Assembly (NCBI GenBank): GCA_002353555.1
Contig: DEJO01000054.1
Span: 1 to 48,888 of the forward strand
DNA: 48,888 bases
Reading direction: 5' to 3'
From: Prevotella sp. UBA2746
Lineage (GTDB): Bacteria; Bacteroidota; Bacteroidia; Bacteroidales; Bacteroidaceae
Part shown: positions 39,955 through 48,482 of the stretch, in pieces
How positions within the stretch are numbered: the first letter of the stretch is position 1
Layout: each line of letters opens with the position of its first letter
Position numbers and translations under genes: made by a program
The notes under the pieces: generated by a model
Database searches by the model: none
What the model saw: only the letters and a program-made list of their open reading frames with translations
What the model was told of the DNA's origin: nothing

Positions 39955-41469
39955 TTAACTTCTTGAAGCCCTGAACGCTTCCAGATTCTCATATCTGCGC
40001 ACCATCATGCGGCGGTAGATGTTCTGTATCCAGTAGTTGCTGGTGAGCACGAAGCAGAGACCTATACATAATAGGAGCAGGTAGGCATGGGTGTCGCTGA
40101 ACAGCGACCGGGAGACCGTCACCAGGATGATCGGGATGACGAAGACGGCAAACTGAACACCCACCTGCAGCCAGTTGTTTTCCATGGAGCCCTTGCCGAC
40201 AAACTTGGTGTTCAGTGGCATGGATTGCTTGTTGTATACCGCCATCTGGAAGAAGAGGAAGTAGGGTAGTCCTGCCGTGAATACCGCATAGGCGCACAAC
40301 ATCAGCAGCGAACATTTGCCGGTGAAGACGGTAGGCAGCATCAGCAGGAAGGGCAGAAGGATGAGCGATGTATACAAGAGGTACTTGGCACGAAGCAGCA
40401 GTACAATCTTCTCCTGGCGTATCAACAGGGCGTCGATGTAGTTGCCTTCGTAGCACATGATCTTCGTCAGTAGCATGGCTCCGTATATGGCAAAGCAATA
40501 GATGCACCAGAAGTCTTTCATCAGCGCGGCATCGTAGACGTCGGTGAACGACAGAATCATGCTGAAGAAAACGACCAAGAGGGTGGCGAAGATGAAAGTT
40601 TTGCGCAGGTTCTTGTTGCGAAGGATGCTCTTTACTTCCAGCTTCAGGTATTCGCCAAGCTCACCCCAGCGGTTGAAGACGCTGAACTGCACGGTGGAAG
40701 CCTTGGCAGATGCCACCGATGTCTTGCCTAACTCTGCCCATACCAGACGATGCTGGACACTGCGGTTGACAGCAAGGAGCATGAAGAGGACACCCAAGGC
40801 AAGCAGATAGGTCAGCGGATGCCAGAACGTGAAGCCCACACCCATTTCGGCATACAGGTTGCAGAGGGTGGAAATGTTGGCGTGACCGCCTATAAAGGCT
40901 GGGGAAAAGAGCAGGCCGTAGACGGCAATGATGGCTATCCACCAGGAGACATGTATGTTGACGAGCGAACGTGCCAACAGGTACCACTGGGAATTGACGA
41001 GTATGAGCAGCCACAAGCCGAAGAGAAAGCCGCAGGTCGCGATGATGCCTTCGGCGAAGATGACCGACATGACGGCATAGGGTATGAACATGGCCATCCA
41101 TATCAGGTTGAAGCCACTCCGTAGCGTGTTGACCAGGAAGCAGTCGATGCATGCATATTTAGAAATGGGCAGCAGCGAATAGGGCTTCACCAACTGGGAA
41201 GGGGTCTGCTGGAAGGTGAAGCGGAGCAGAAAGTCAATCAGCAGGATGAAGGGCATGATGCCATACATGAACTCGTATGCGGTGATGCTGTCGGAGTCGT
41301 TGACGGTCATCGACAACAGGATGGCGATGAAGACCAGATAGAAGATGGCAAAGGAAGCAATGAACCACAAGAACGCCTTGCCCATCTTGTTCTGCTCCCA
41401 TACCGGACTGCGGCGTTCGGAGAGCTTTAGATGGCTGCGAAGGATGCGGAATAGTTCTAATCTGTTCAT
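39955..41469 (-). CDS. DUF5687 multi-pass membrane protein (ABC permease-like)
   Basis: A 504-residue inner-membrane protein with about ten to twelve hydrophobic segments and a basic cytoplasmic middle (LKLEVKSILRNKNLRKTF at about 275-292), the layout of the DUF5687 family. In Bacteroidetes these usually lie beside an ABC-type ATPase gene and are thought to be its permease. No ATPase gene lies next to it here; its neighbour is the LolA-like gene, 38 bases upstream, in the ftsK-lolA run. Whether it exports something or recruits a distant ATPase is unknown. Confidence 0.75.
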   Translation of the reverse strand: MNRLELFRILRSHLKLSERRSPVWEQNKMGKAFLWFIASFAIFYLVFIAILLSMTVNDSDSITAYEFMYGIMPFILLIDFLLRFTFQQTPSQLVKPYSLLPISKYACIDCFLVNTLRSGFNLIWMAMFIPYAVMSVIFAEGIIATCGFLFGLWLLILVNSQWYLLARSLVNIHVSWWIAIIAVYGLLFSPAFIGGHANISTLCNLYAEMGVGFTFWHPLTYLLALGVLFMLLAVNRSVQHRLVWAELGKTSVASAKASTVQFSVFNRWGELGEYLKLEVKSILRNKNLRKTFIFATLLVVFFSMILSFTDVYDAALMKDFWCIYCFAIYGAMLLTKIMCYEGNYIDALLIRQEKIVLLLRAKYLLYTSLILLPFLLMLPTVFTGKCSLLMLCAYAVFTAGLPYFLFFQMAVYNKQSMPLNTKFVGKGSMENNWLQVGVQFAVFVIPIILVTVSRSLFSDTHAYLLLLCIGLCFVLTSNYWIQNIYRRMMVRRYENLEAFRASRS

Positions 41470-41507
41470 GCTTCTACTTCTCGATATTCGGCTGGACGGC
41501 CTTTCGC

Positions 41508-42116
41508 TTATCGCAAGTCGATGACCTCTGCTTGCGGATATGCCTTGGCATTAAAGCGGAAAGTGCTGTCGCTCAGTTTCTTGGCTTGGAAGTTGCTGAC
41601 GGTGATGGTCGTCCACGCCTTGCCTTGTCTCATCTTGATGACCTTGGGCAGGTAGTCTTTGCCGATAGTAATCAGCAACTCCTGTATCGTGCGTTTCTGG
41701 TTCTGTGCTATAAGGTGTACCTCATAGTTGCTGCCGACGGTCTTCAGTGCCATCTGGTAGCCTGTCTTGTAGATGGTCAGGAAGGTATAGGGATTCATGG
41801 ACATCTGCTCGGCTTGTGTCGGGGCGGAGATGTTTACCTCGTCGGTAGATGCGAGGTAAGCCCACTGTGTCTTGCCGTCATACCATACTTCCGACTGTGG
41901 TGTCTTGGCGTGAAACTTCCTGCCCTTGAAGGAAAAGGTACCGTTGGTAGGCTTGAACTTGGTGCTGCTGAGGTGGAAGTTGGCAGACGCGCCGCCTTTG
42001 CGTCCCACTACCGCTGCTGTCTTGTCCAACACTTGCATGGCTGTTTGAGCCGACATGCTTGTCGCTAAGACAAGCGTAAACAGAAAAGTGATGATTCTCA
42101 TTGTCTTCATTTTCAT
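41508..42116 (-). CDS. LolA-like outer-membrane lipoprotein carrier protein
   Basis: A protein of 202 residues with a signal peptide (MRIITFLFTLVLATSMSA) and a mature part of the LolA/LolB fold: half-barrel strands such as GTFSFKGRKFHAKTPQSEVWYDGKTQWAYLAST. Two extra in-frame ATG codons near the start leave the first residue uncertain by a few codons. LolA moves lipoproteins across the periplasm to the outer membrane. The position directly downstream of ftsK is the same as in many Bacteroidetes (and in E. coli), which strengthens the call. Confidence 0.8.
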   Translation of the reverse strand: MKMKTMRIITFLFTLVLATSMSAQTAMQVLDKTAAVVGRKGGASANFHLSSTKFKPTNGTFSFKGRKFHAKTPQSEVWYDGKTQWAYLASTDEVNISAPTQAEQMSMNPYTFLTIYKTGYQMALKTVGSNYEVHLIAQNQKRTIQELLITIGKDYLPKVIKMRQGKAWTTITVSNFQAKKLSDSTFRFNAKAYPQAEVIDLR

Positions 42117-42206
42117 TTCTCCTTTTACTGTCTTTGACGATGGAGCACCGTTATCGTTTAATGATGATGGGCGTTATGGGGACGATGGGTAACAGGGGCG
42201 TGATAT

Positions 42207-44627
42207 TTACCTCATCGACGCCAGCAGGTTGTCAAGGCTTACCTCGTCGTTGATGAGCACCTCGCGTGGCTTGCTGCCTTGCGCCACACCTACGATGCCA
42301 GCCTTCTCCAACTGGTCCATCAAGCGGCCGGCACGGTTGTAGCCGATGGAGAACCGGCGTTGTACCATGCTGGTAGAACCCTGTTGGGTGAGGACGATGT
42401 GTCGGGCAGCCTCTTCAAAGAGCGGGTCTATGTTCTTCACGTCTACGGCTCCTCCGCCAACAGTGCCGCCATCTTCGCTCAGCGGTTCCGGAATCTCTAA
42501 CGGATGCAACGGTCCTGGCTGGTCGGCTACATACTGGTTGATGCGTTCCACCTCCGGCGTGTCAACGAATGCACATTGCATACGGACGGGTTCGGTACCA
42601 TTGGAATAGAGCATGTCGCCACGTCCTATCAGCTGGTTGGCTCCAGTGCGGTCGAGGATGATGCTGGAGTCGATGCGCTGGGCTACCTTGAAGGCGATGC
42701 GACCGGGGAAGTTGGCCTTGATGCCACCCGTGATGACCTTCGTTGACGGGCGTTGTGTGGCGATGACCATGTGGATGCCAACGGCACGTGCCAACTGTGC
42801 TATACGTGTAATCGGCATCTCTACTTCCTTGCCGGCAGTCATGATGAGGTCGGCAAACTCGTCGATGATGACAACGATATACGGCATGAAGTCGTGGCCG
42901 TCGGCATGGCTCAGCCGGTGGTTCAGATACTTGGCGTTGTACTCCTTGATGTTGCGTGCTCCGGCTTTCTTCAGCAAGTCGTAGCGGTTGTCCATCAGCA
43001 CGCAGAGACCTTTCAGCGTCTTGACGACCTTCGATGTGTCGGTGATGATCGGCTCTTCCTCGTTCTCTTCGAGTGATGCCATGAAGTGGTTGGCAATAGA
43101 GCCATAGACGCTGAACTCTACCTTCTTCGGGTCAACAAGCACAAACTTCAGTTCGTTGGGATGTTTCTTGTAGAGTAGGGAGGTGATGATGGCATTCATT
43201 CCGACGGACTTTCCCTGACCGGTGGCACCGGCAACCAGCAAGTGAGGAATCTTTGCCAAGTCAACCATGAACACCTCGTTGGTGATGGTCTTACCTAATG
43301 CCAGCGGCAACTCCATCTTCGACTCCTGGAACTTCTTTGAGTTCAGGATGCTCTGCATGGAGACCACACTCGGCTTGGCGTTCGGCACTTCAATACCGAT
43401 GGTACCCTTGCCGGGGATAGGTGCGATGATGCGGATGCCGAGAGCAGCCAGGCTCAGGGCGATGTCGTCTTCCAGATTCTTGATCTTGTTGATGCGCACG
43501 CCCTGTGCCGGAGTAATCTCGTAGAGCGTGATGGTAGGTCCGACGGTAGCACGTATGGACGCTATCTCGACTCCGAAGTTGTGCAGCACTTCGATGATGC
43601 GGTTCTTGTTCGATTCCTGTTCGTGCTGATCGACATAGGTCTTGCCGTCGTTGTCGTAGGTCTTCAGCAAGTCCAGCGTCGGGAACTTGTAGCGCGTCCA
43701 CGGTTCACGCGGATTGATGGGTGTCTCCAAGTCAGACTTCCCAGCCAGGTCTTTGCCCGAAGCCTTCTCTTCTTCGCTTGCCACTTCCACCTCCATGTCG
43801 ATACCGTCGTCTTTGCGTACCCTCTTCGATGGTTTCTTCGCTTCTATCTCGTCGGCAGAAGCAGGAGTAGAGACAATCATTTCTCCGTCGTCTTTGAACT
43901 CTACCGTCTGGGGAGCCGGGTCGTCAAACACCTGCAGGGCGTTGTCATCCTCCGGGTCGGTTGTCTTCTCGTTGTTGGTGATGGTGAATTTCACCCTGTT
44001 CGTGAAGTAGCCGACGGGGTTGAGCATCTTCCTTACGACGGTTATCGTCTCAGAGGTGAGGTAGGTGAGGAAGGCAAGGGCTGAGATCAGCAACACGCCC
44101 AAGAGTCCCGGAGCACCGATGATGTTTTTCAGCCATTGACAGATGAAGGCTCCGTGGTCGCCACCGGCATTGAATATCTGGTCGCCCATGATGGGAGTAA
44201 TGAACTCAGCCAGGGTGACCGAAGCCCATATCATGACGATTGCCGTGCCGAAAAACCATTTGATGAGGTTCACCTTATAGGCGTTCATCAGCTTCAGACC
44301 GCAGAGCACGATGAAGAAAGGTATCAGGAAAGCGGCAATGCCGAAGCAGCGGGCTATCAGGAAGTGGGAGACGATGGCGCCGAGGCTGCCGCATGTGTTC
44401 TGAAAAGCCTGTGCCGTGTTCTCCACCTCGCCTGGACGTAGCGCCGTTACCAGACTCTGGTCGGCTTGTCCGGTGTAGAAGTAGCTGACAAAGGCAATAA
44501 TCAGGAATATCGCAATGGCAATAAGGATGATGCCGTATACGAAGTTGGTCTTGTCGTTGATGATATAATTGATGCCAATAGCTTCGCTAAAGCTTTTAGA
44601 TTGGCGGGTTGTCTTTTTCTTAGCCAT
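42207..44627 (-). CDS. ftsK: DNA translocase FtsK
   Basis: An 806-residue septal DNA pump from the ATG at 44627 (MAKKKTTRQSKSF). The frame is open upstream to 44810, but that part crosses the promoter. Four membrane helices lie at about 30-190, followed by an acidic linker (about 215-320) and the motor. The alpha/beta motor has LLVAGATGQGKSVGMNA (Walker A), YIVVIIDEFADLIM (Walker B) and VIATQRPSTKVITGGIK. The gamma winged helix at the end (RRFSIGYNRAGRLMDQLEKAGIV) reads KOPS-like sites. It coordinates chromosome segregation with division. The -7 box TACTTTTGC at 44708-44716 precedes it; lolA follows. Confidence 0.95.
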   Translation of the reverse strand: MAKKKTTRQSKSFSEAIGINYIINDKTNFVYGIILIAIAIFLIIAFVSYFYTGQADQSLVTALRPGEVENTAQAFQNTCGSLGAIVSHFLIARCFGIAAFLIPFFIVLCGLKLMNAYKVNLIKWFFGTAIVMIWASVTLAEFITPIMGDQIFNAGGDHGAFICQWLKNIIGAPGLLGVLLISALAFLTYLTSETITVVRKMLNPVGYFTNRVKFTITNNEKTTDPEDDNALQVFDDPAPQTVEFKDDGEMIVSTPASADEIEAKKPSKRVRKDDGIDMEVEVASEEEKASGKDLAGKSDLETPINPREPWTRYKFPTLDLLKTYDNDGKTYVDQHEQESNKNRIIEVLHNFGVEIASIRATVGPTITLYEITPAQGVRINKIKNLEDDIALSLAALGIRIIAPIPGKGTIGIEVPNAKPSVVSMQSILNSKKFQESKMELPLALGKTITNEVFMVDLAKIPHLLVAGATGQGKSVGMNAIITSLLYKKHPNELKFVLVDPKKVEFSVYGSIANHFMASLEENEEEPIITDTSKVVKTLKGLCVLMDNRYDLLKKAGARNIKEYNAKYLNHRLSHADGHDFMPYIVVIIDEFADLIMTAGKEVEMPITRIAQLARAVGIHMVIATQRPSTKVITGGIKANFPGRIAFKVAQRIDSSIILDRTGANQLIGRGDMLYSNGTEPVRMQCAFVDTPEVERINQYVADQPGPLHPLEIPEPLSEDGGTVGGGAVDVKNIDPLFEEAARHIVLTQQGSTSMVQRRFSIGYNRAGRLMDQLEKAGIVGVAQGSKPREVLINDEVSLDNLLASMR

Positions 44628-44707
44628 ATATAGTGATTTCTTCTTTTGTTGTCTGTCTGTTGAATATGTTGAGGTAAAATCTCCGCTACCTATATCGTAA
44701 ATTATGT

Positions 44708-44716
44708 GCAAAAGTA
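44708..44716 (-). promoter_or_regulatory. -7 box of ftsK
   Basis: Minus-strand TACTTTTGC, about 80 bases before the chosen ATG. The upstream box is not clear. It is divergent from the exonuclease/rlmI promoter. Confidence 0.5.
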
Positions 44717-44768
44717 ACGAAATTATCGGAAAAGAGTACATGTTTTCATGACTTTTTTTATTTAAACT

Positions 44769-44800
44769 TTTGTAATCTGCGTGGTTTCCACTAACTTTGC
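44769..44800 (+). promoter_or_regulatory. Promoter of the exonuclease-rlmI run
   Basis: TTTG (44769-44772), 19 bases, then TAACTTTGC (44792-44800). The start of transcription near 44808 leaves about 11 bases before the ATG at 44819. Confidence 0.75.
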
Positions 44801-44818
44801 ACCACTTCAAGCGAAACT

Positions 44819-45484
44819 ATGAGCAGAATTATCTATAATAAATTCGATAAAAAACTCATTGGAGAACTGCCGAGGGTAGACTTTCCTGGTCGCATCGTGG
44901 TGGTGCTGTCCGAGTCTGAAGCCAACCGAGCCGTCGACTACCTGTTGTCGGCAAGTCTGTTGGGTGTCGACACCGAGACGCGTCCTTCGTTCAAGAAAGG
45001 ATTCAACCACGAGGTGGCGTTGCTGCAGGTCTGCGATGATGACATCTGTTTCCTCTTCAGACTGAACATCATCGGCATGACACCCTCCATCATCAGGCTG
45101 CTCGAAGACACCACGGTACCGAAGGTGGGGCTCTCTCTTCATGACGACATCATGATGCTGCATCGGCGTGTGCAGTTCACGCCCGGACTTTTCATCGACT
45201 TGCAAGACCTCGTAGGCGCTTTCGGTATCGAAGACAGGAGTCTTCAGAAACTCTATGCCAACATTTTCGGCATGCGCATCGTCAAGCGTCAGCAGTTGTC
45301 CAACTGGGAGGCTGACGTGTTGAACGACAAGCAGAAACGCTATGCGGCAACAGATGCCTGGACTTGTATCAATATCTATCGGGAGCTCGTCCGCTTGCGG
45401 GAAACTGGTGACTATCAACTCGTAATCAACGAAGAACAAAATGACATACAGAAAGATATACCTGAAACGGGGGAAGGAAGATAG
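44819..45484 (+). CDS. DEDDy 3'-5' exonuclease (RNase D-like domain)
   Basis: A 221-residue nuclease of the DnaQ/RNase D superfamily. Motif I is LLGVDTETRP with the two acidic metal ligands (D51, E53). Motif II is SLHDDIMML. Motif III is KQKRYAATDAW with the tyrosine and aspartate of the DEDDy class. There is no HRDC domain, so it is a minimal RNase D-like enzyme; the substrate (RNA or DNA) is not certain. It overlaps the rlmI gene by 44 bases in another frame, which means the two are made from one message, an order that recurs in Bacteroidetes. Confidence 0.85.
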   Translation: MSRIIYNKFDKKLIGELPRVDFPGRIVVVLSESEANRAVDYLLSASLLGVDTETRPSFKKGFNHEVALLQVCDDDICFLFRLNIIGMTPSIIRLLEDTTVPKVGLSLHDDIMMLHRRVQFTPGLFIDLQDLVGAFGIEDRSLQKLYANIFGMRIVKRQQLSNWEADVLNDKQKRYAATDAWTCINIYRELVRLRETGDYQLVINEEQNDIQKDIPETGEGR

Positions 45485-46664
45485 TCTTCTGCGTTTCCAT
45501 CCTTGGATATTCTCAGGAGCCGTCAGCCACATGGATGAAGGCATCGAGGAGGGCGACATCGTGCGCGTGCTGACAGAAAAGGGCGATTTCATCGCTGTCG
45601 GACATTATCAGATAGGCTCCATTGCAGTGCGGGTACTGTCGTTTAAGGATGTTGCCATCGGCTCCTCCTTTTGGGAGAAGCGCATAGCTGCCGCCTTGCT
45701 GATGCGTGAAGCTATCGGGGTGGCACCGTTGGCGAGTGGTGACGGCAATGGAAAGGACACCACATCCCACTTCAATGGAACCTTCCGACTCGTGCATGGC
45801 GAGGGCGACAATCTGCCGGGATTGGTCATCGACTGCTATGGACGAACGGCAGTCATGCAGGCTCATAGCGTCGGCATGCACGTCTGCCGCCACGATATAG
45901 CAAAGGCGGTGGTGGCAGTAATGGGCAGCCGTATCACCAGCATCTATTACAAGAGTGAGACAACGCTGCCTTTCAAGGCGGAGTTAGGACAGGAGAACGA
46001 GTTCATCTACGGCAGAAGCGATGACAACATCACCATAGAAAACGGACTGAAGTTTCATGTCGACTGGCTGAAAGGGCAGAAGACGGGCTTCTTTATCGAC
46101 CAGCGCGACAACCGTTCGTTGCTCGAACGCTATGCCAAGGGGCGTAGCGTGCTCAACATGTTCTGCTATACGGGTGGTTTCTCGGTCTATGCCATGCGGG
46201 GCGGTGCCCAGGTGGTACACTCTGTTGACAGTAGTGCCAAGGCGATAGAGCTGACTAACCGCAACGTGGCGCTGAATTTTCCGGAGACCGACCAACGTCA
46301 TGAGGCGTTCTGTGACGATGCCTTCAAATACCTGGACAGCCATGATGCCAAGTACGACCTCATCATCCTCGACCCACCGGCGTTCGCCAAACACCGTGGG
46401 GCATTGCGCAATGCATTGAAAGGCTATACTCGTCTGAACGTCAAAGGCTTGCAACGTATCAAGAGCGGTGGCATTCTTTTCACCTTCAGTTGTTCGCAGG
46501 TCGTCACCAAAGACCAGTTCCGCCAGGCGGTATTCACGGCAGCGGCTCAGGCTCGTCGCAAGGTACGCATCCTTCACCAGTTGCATCAGCCTGCCGATCA
46601 TCCCATCAACATCTACCATCCGGAAGGGGAATACCTGAAAGGACTTGTGCTATACGTGGAGTAG
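45441..46664 (+). CDS. rlmI: 23S rRNA (cytosine-5)-methyltransferase RlmI-like
   Basis: A 407-residue class I methyltransferase. The N-terminal PUA-like part (about 1-75) includes KRGKEDSLLRFHPWIFSGAV. A middle domain has DNLPGLVIDCYG and GQKTGFFIDQRDNR. The Rossmann domain has VLNMFCYTGGFSVYAM (motif I) and LIILDPPAFAKHR (motif IV). FTFSCSQVV holds the catalytic cysteine. The family methylates C1962 of 23S rRNA in E. coli. It begins 44 bases inside the exonuclease gene. The tilS gene follows after a 74-base AT-rich spacer. Confidence 0.9.
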   Translation: MTYRKIYLKRGKEDSLLRFHPWIFSGAVSHMDEGIEEGDIVRVLTEKGDFIAVGHYQIGSIAVRVLSFKDVAIGSSFWEKRIAAALLMREAIGVAPLASGDGNGKDTTSHFNGTFRLVHGEGDNLPGLVIDCYGRTAVMQAHSVGMHVCRHDIAKAVVAVMGSRITSIYYKSETTLPFKAELGQENEFIYGRSDDNITIENGLKFHVDWLKGQKTGFFIDQRDNRSLLERYAKGRSVLNMFCYTGGFSVYAMRGGAQVVHSVDSSAKAIELTNRNVALNFPETDQRHEAFCDDAFKYLDSHDAKYDLIILDPPAFAKHRGALRNALKGYTRLNVKGLQRIKSGGILFTFSCSQVVTKDQFRQAVFTAAAQARRKVRILHQLHQPADHPINIYHPEGEYLKGLVLYVE

Positions 46665-46738
46665 TTCACAGTTCATAGTTCATAATTAACAATTGATTCT
46701 TCAATTTTCAATCTTTCATCTTTAATTTTTCATCTCCC
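46665..46738. repeat. AT-rich degenerate repeat spacer before tilS
   Basis: Built from words such as AGTTCATAGTTCATAATT and TCAATCTTTCATCTTTAATT. Akin to the spacer at 20662-20751. No promoter with both boxes is visible in it. Confidence 0.55.
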
Positions 46739-48079
46739 ATGTCCTCCCTCCTTTCCACCATTCACGACTATATCGCACGCCAATCCTTGCTTGTTCCTGA
46801 TGGGCGCTACCTCGTAGCCCTGTCTGGCGGTGCTGATAGTGTGGCCTTGTTGTTGGTGATGAGCGAGTTGGGATATCAGTTGGAAGCCGTCCATTGCAAC
46901 TTCCGGCTGCGTGGTGACGAGGCCGACCGCGACGAAGCGTTCTGCGTCTCCTTGTGCCAGGAGAGGAGAGTGGAGTTCCATCGAGCCCATTTCGACACAC
47001 GTACCTATGCCTCCTTACACCATGTCAGCATCGAGATGGCTGCACGACAGTTGCGATATGCCTATTTTGAACAGCTGCGCAAAGACTTGCAGATGGACGG
47101 CATCTGTGTGGCTCACCATCGTGACGACAATGTGGAAACGGTGATGATGAACATCGTTCGTGGTACGGGGGTGCACGGACTCACGGGCATGTCGCCACGC
47201 AATGGTTTCATCCTGCGCCCGCTCTTGTGCGTCAGCCACGATGAAATCGAGCAATTCTTGAAGGAGAGGAAGCAAGATTATGTTACCGACAGCACCAACC
47301 TTGTGCCGGATGTCGTCAGGAATAAGATGCGGCTGGACATCCTGCCACAGCTGCGAATGCTCAACCCGTCGTTCGATGAGGCTGTGCTCCGTATGGCTTC
47401 CCACCTGACTGAAGCGGAAAAGGTACTGGATGGCGTGGCAAAACCATTGCTTTCGGCGTTTAAAACGGATGGTTTCATCGAACTGGATGCTATCTTTCGG
47501 CATCCTTCACCTGAATATCTTATGTATCAACTGTTGTCACCATACGGCTTTACGTCGTCACAGGTGCAGCAGATAATGGAGCATTTCCCGATGGAAACGG
47601 GGAAAACATGGCGGACGGAGACGCACGAAGTGCTCTTCGACCGTGGTCGGATGTTCCTCAGCACACGTGAGGAAGTACCGATGAAACCACTGAAAATTCC
47701 TGAGACGGGGACGTATGTCTATGATGAATCCTTGAAGTTTCGATTGAAGGAAGTTGCCATTGATGACAGTTTTAGTATTCCTATAGACAAAACGGTTATC
47801 TCACTGGACTCAAGTAAGATACAATTCCCGCTTCTCTTGCGACCGTGTCAGCCAGGCGACCGCTTCGTTCCCTTCGGTATGAACGGCTCTAAACTTGTTA
47901 GCGACTATCTGACTGACCGGAAGAAGACGTTGTTTGAGAAACGCCGCCAACTCGTCTTGACCAACAGCAACGGCGACATCCTCTGGCTTGTCCGCGAACG
48001 CCCTGACAACCGCTACCGCATCACCGCCAAAACGACTACAGCTCTCATCGTCTCCATGATACAAGGAGACGAACTTTGA
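46739..48079 (+). CDS. tilS: tRNA(Ile)-lysidine synthase TilS
   Basis: A 446-residue enzyme that changes C34 of the AUA-reading tRNA-Ile to lysidine, an essential step. The PP-loop is ALSGGADSVALLL (about 29-41). HCNFRLRGDEADRDEAF, VAHHRDDNVETVMMNIVRGTG and LTGM follow as in the family, with a helical middle domain and a C-terminal TilS domain from about 360 (LRPCQPGDRFVPFGM and SDYLTDRKKTLFEKRRQLVL). The length is normal. It probably shares the rlmI transcript. This enzyme and the TtcA-like one at 13.2 kb are two distinct PP-loop tRNA modifiers. Confidence 0.95.
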   Translation: MSSLLSTIHDYIARQSLLVPDGRYLVALSGGADSVALLLVMSELGYQLEAVHCNFRLRGDEADRDEAFCVSLCQERRVEFHRAHFDTRTYASLHHVSIEMAARQLRYAYFEQLRKDLQMDGICVAHHRDDNVETVMMNIVRGTGVHGLTGMSPRNGFILRPLLCVSHDEIEQFLKERKQDYVTDSTNLVPDVVRNKMRLDILPQLRMLNPSFDEAVLRMASHLTEAEKVLDGVAKPLLSAFKTDGFIELDAIFRHPSPEYLMYQLLSPYGFTSSQVQQIMEHFPMETGKTWRTETHEVLFDRGRMFLSTREEVPMKPLKIPETGTYVYDESLKFRLKEVAIDDSFSIPIDKTVISLDSSKIQFPLLLRPCQPGDRFVPFGMNGSKLVSDYLTDRKKTLFEKRRQLVLTNSNGDILWLVRERPDNRYRITAKTTTALIVSMIQGDEL

Positions 48080-48181
48080 CATGGAGACGTGTTTGACAAA
48101 GAGACATAGAGACCTGTGCTTTGGTTGAAAATGAGTGATGTGTATGCTTGTTGTAGTCTTGATGATGCCAGAAATAAAAAA

Positions 48182-48205
48182 AATGTTCATAGATTTGCGA
48201 ACATT
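48182..48205. promoter_or_regulatory. Candidate operator of the DUF3791-DUF3990 pair
   Basis: AATGTTC (48182-48188) and GAACATT (48199-48205) form a perfect inverted repeat with ten bases between, and the -33 TTTG lies inside it. A dimeric repressor bound here would block the promoter. Confidence 0.55.
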
Positions 48206-48226
48206 AAAAACTTATTGTATATTTGC
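48194..48226 (+). promoter_or_regulatory. Promoter of the DUF3791-DUF3990 pair
   Basis: TTTG (48194-48197), 20 bases, then TATATTTGC (48218-48226). Start near 48233 excludes the earlier in-frame ATG codons and supports the one at 48258. Confidence 0.75.
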
Positions 48227-48257
48227 AGGACCGATGAACCTTTCTAACATAAGCATC

Positions 48258-48482
48258 ATGTCGCAAGAGATTCAAAATAAAGCAGAATACATCGTCATAT
48301 TCATCAGCGAATTCGCTCGACACTTCGGCCTGTCTGCGGTTCAGGCTTACCGTTACCTGAGCCGATATAAAGCTATTGACTTTTTGGATGAACAGTATAA
48401 AGTGGCTCATACACAAAGTTTTGAGGATATGGTTCAATATATGGCAGGTTACTGCCAACGTCATGGAGGGGCACTTGTATGA
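48258..48482 (+). CDS. DUF3791 family protein, probable antitoxin-like partner
   Basis: A 74-residue protein starting MSQEIQNKAEYIVIF. It matches the DUF3791 pattern: a helical N-terminus, then FARHFGLSAVQAYRYLSRYKAIDFLDEQYKVAHTQS, ending in a short helix before the stop. The stop overlaps the start of the DUF3990 gene (ATGA at 48479-48482), so the two are translationally coupled, with the small protein made first, as in many toxin-antitoxin units. The promoter and inverted repeat in front suggest self-regulation. No function has been shown for the family that I know of. Confidence 0.75.
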   Translation: MSQEIQNKAEYIVIFISEFARHFGLSAVQAYRYLSRYKAIDFLDEQYKVAHTQSFEDMVQYMAGYCQRHGGALV

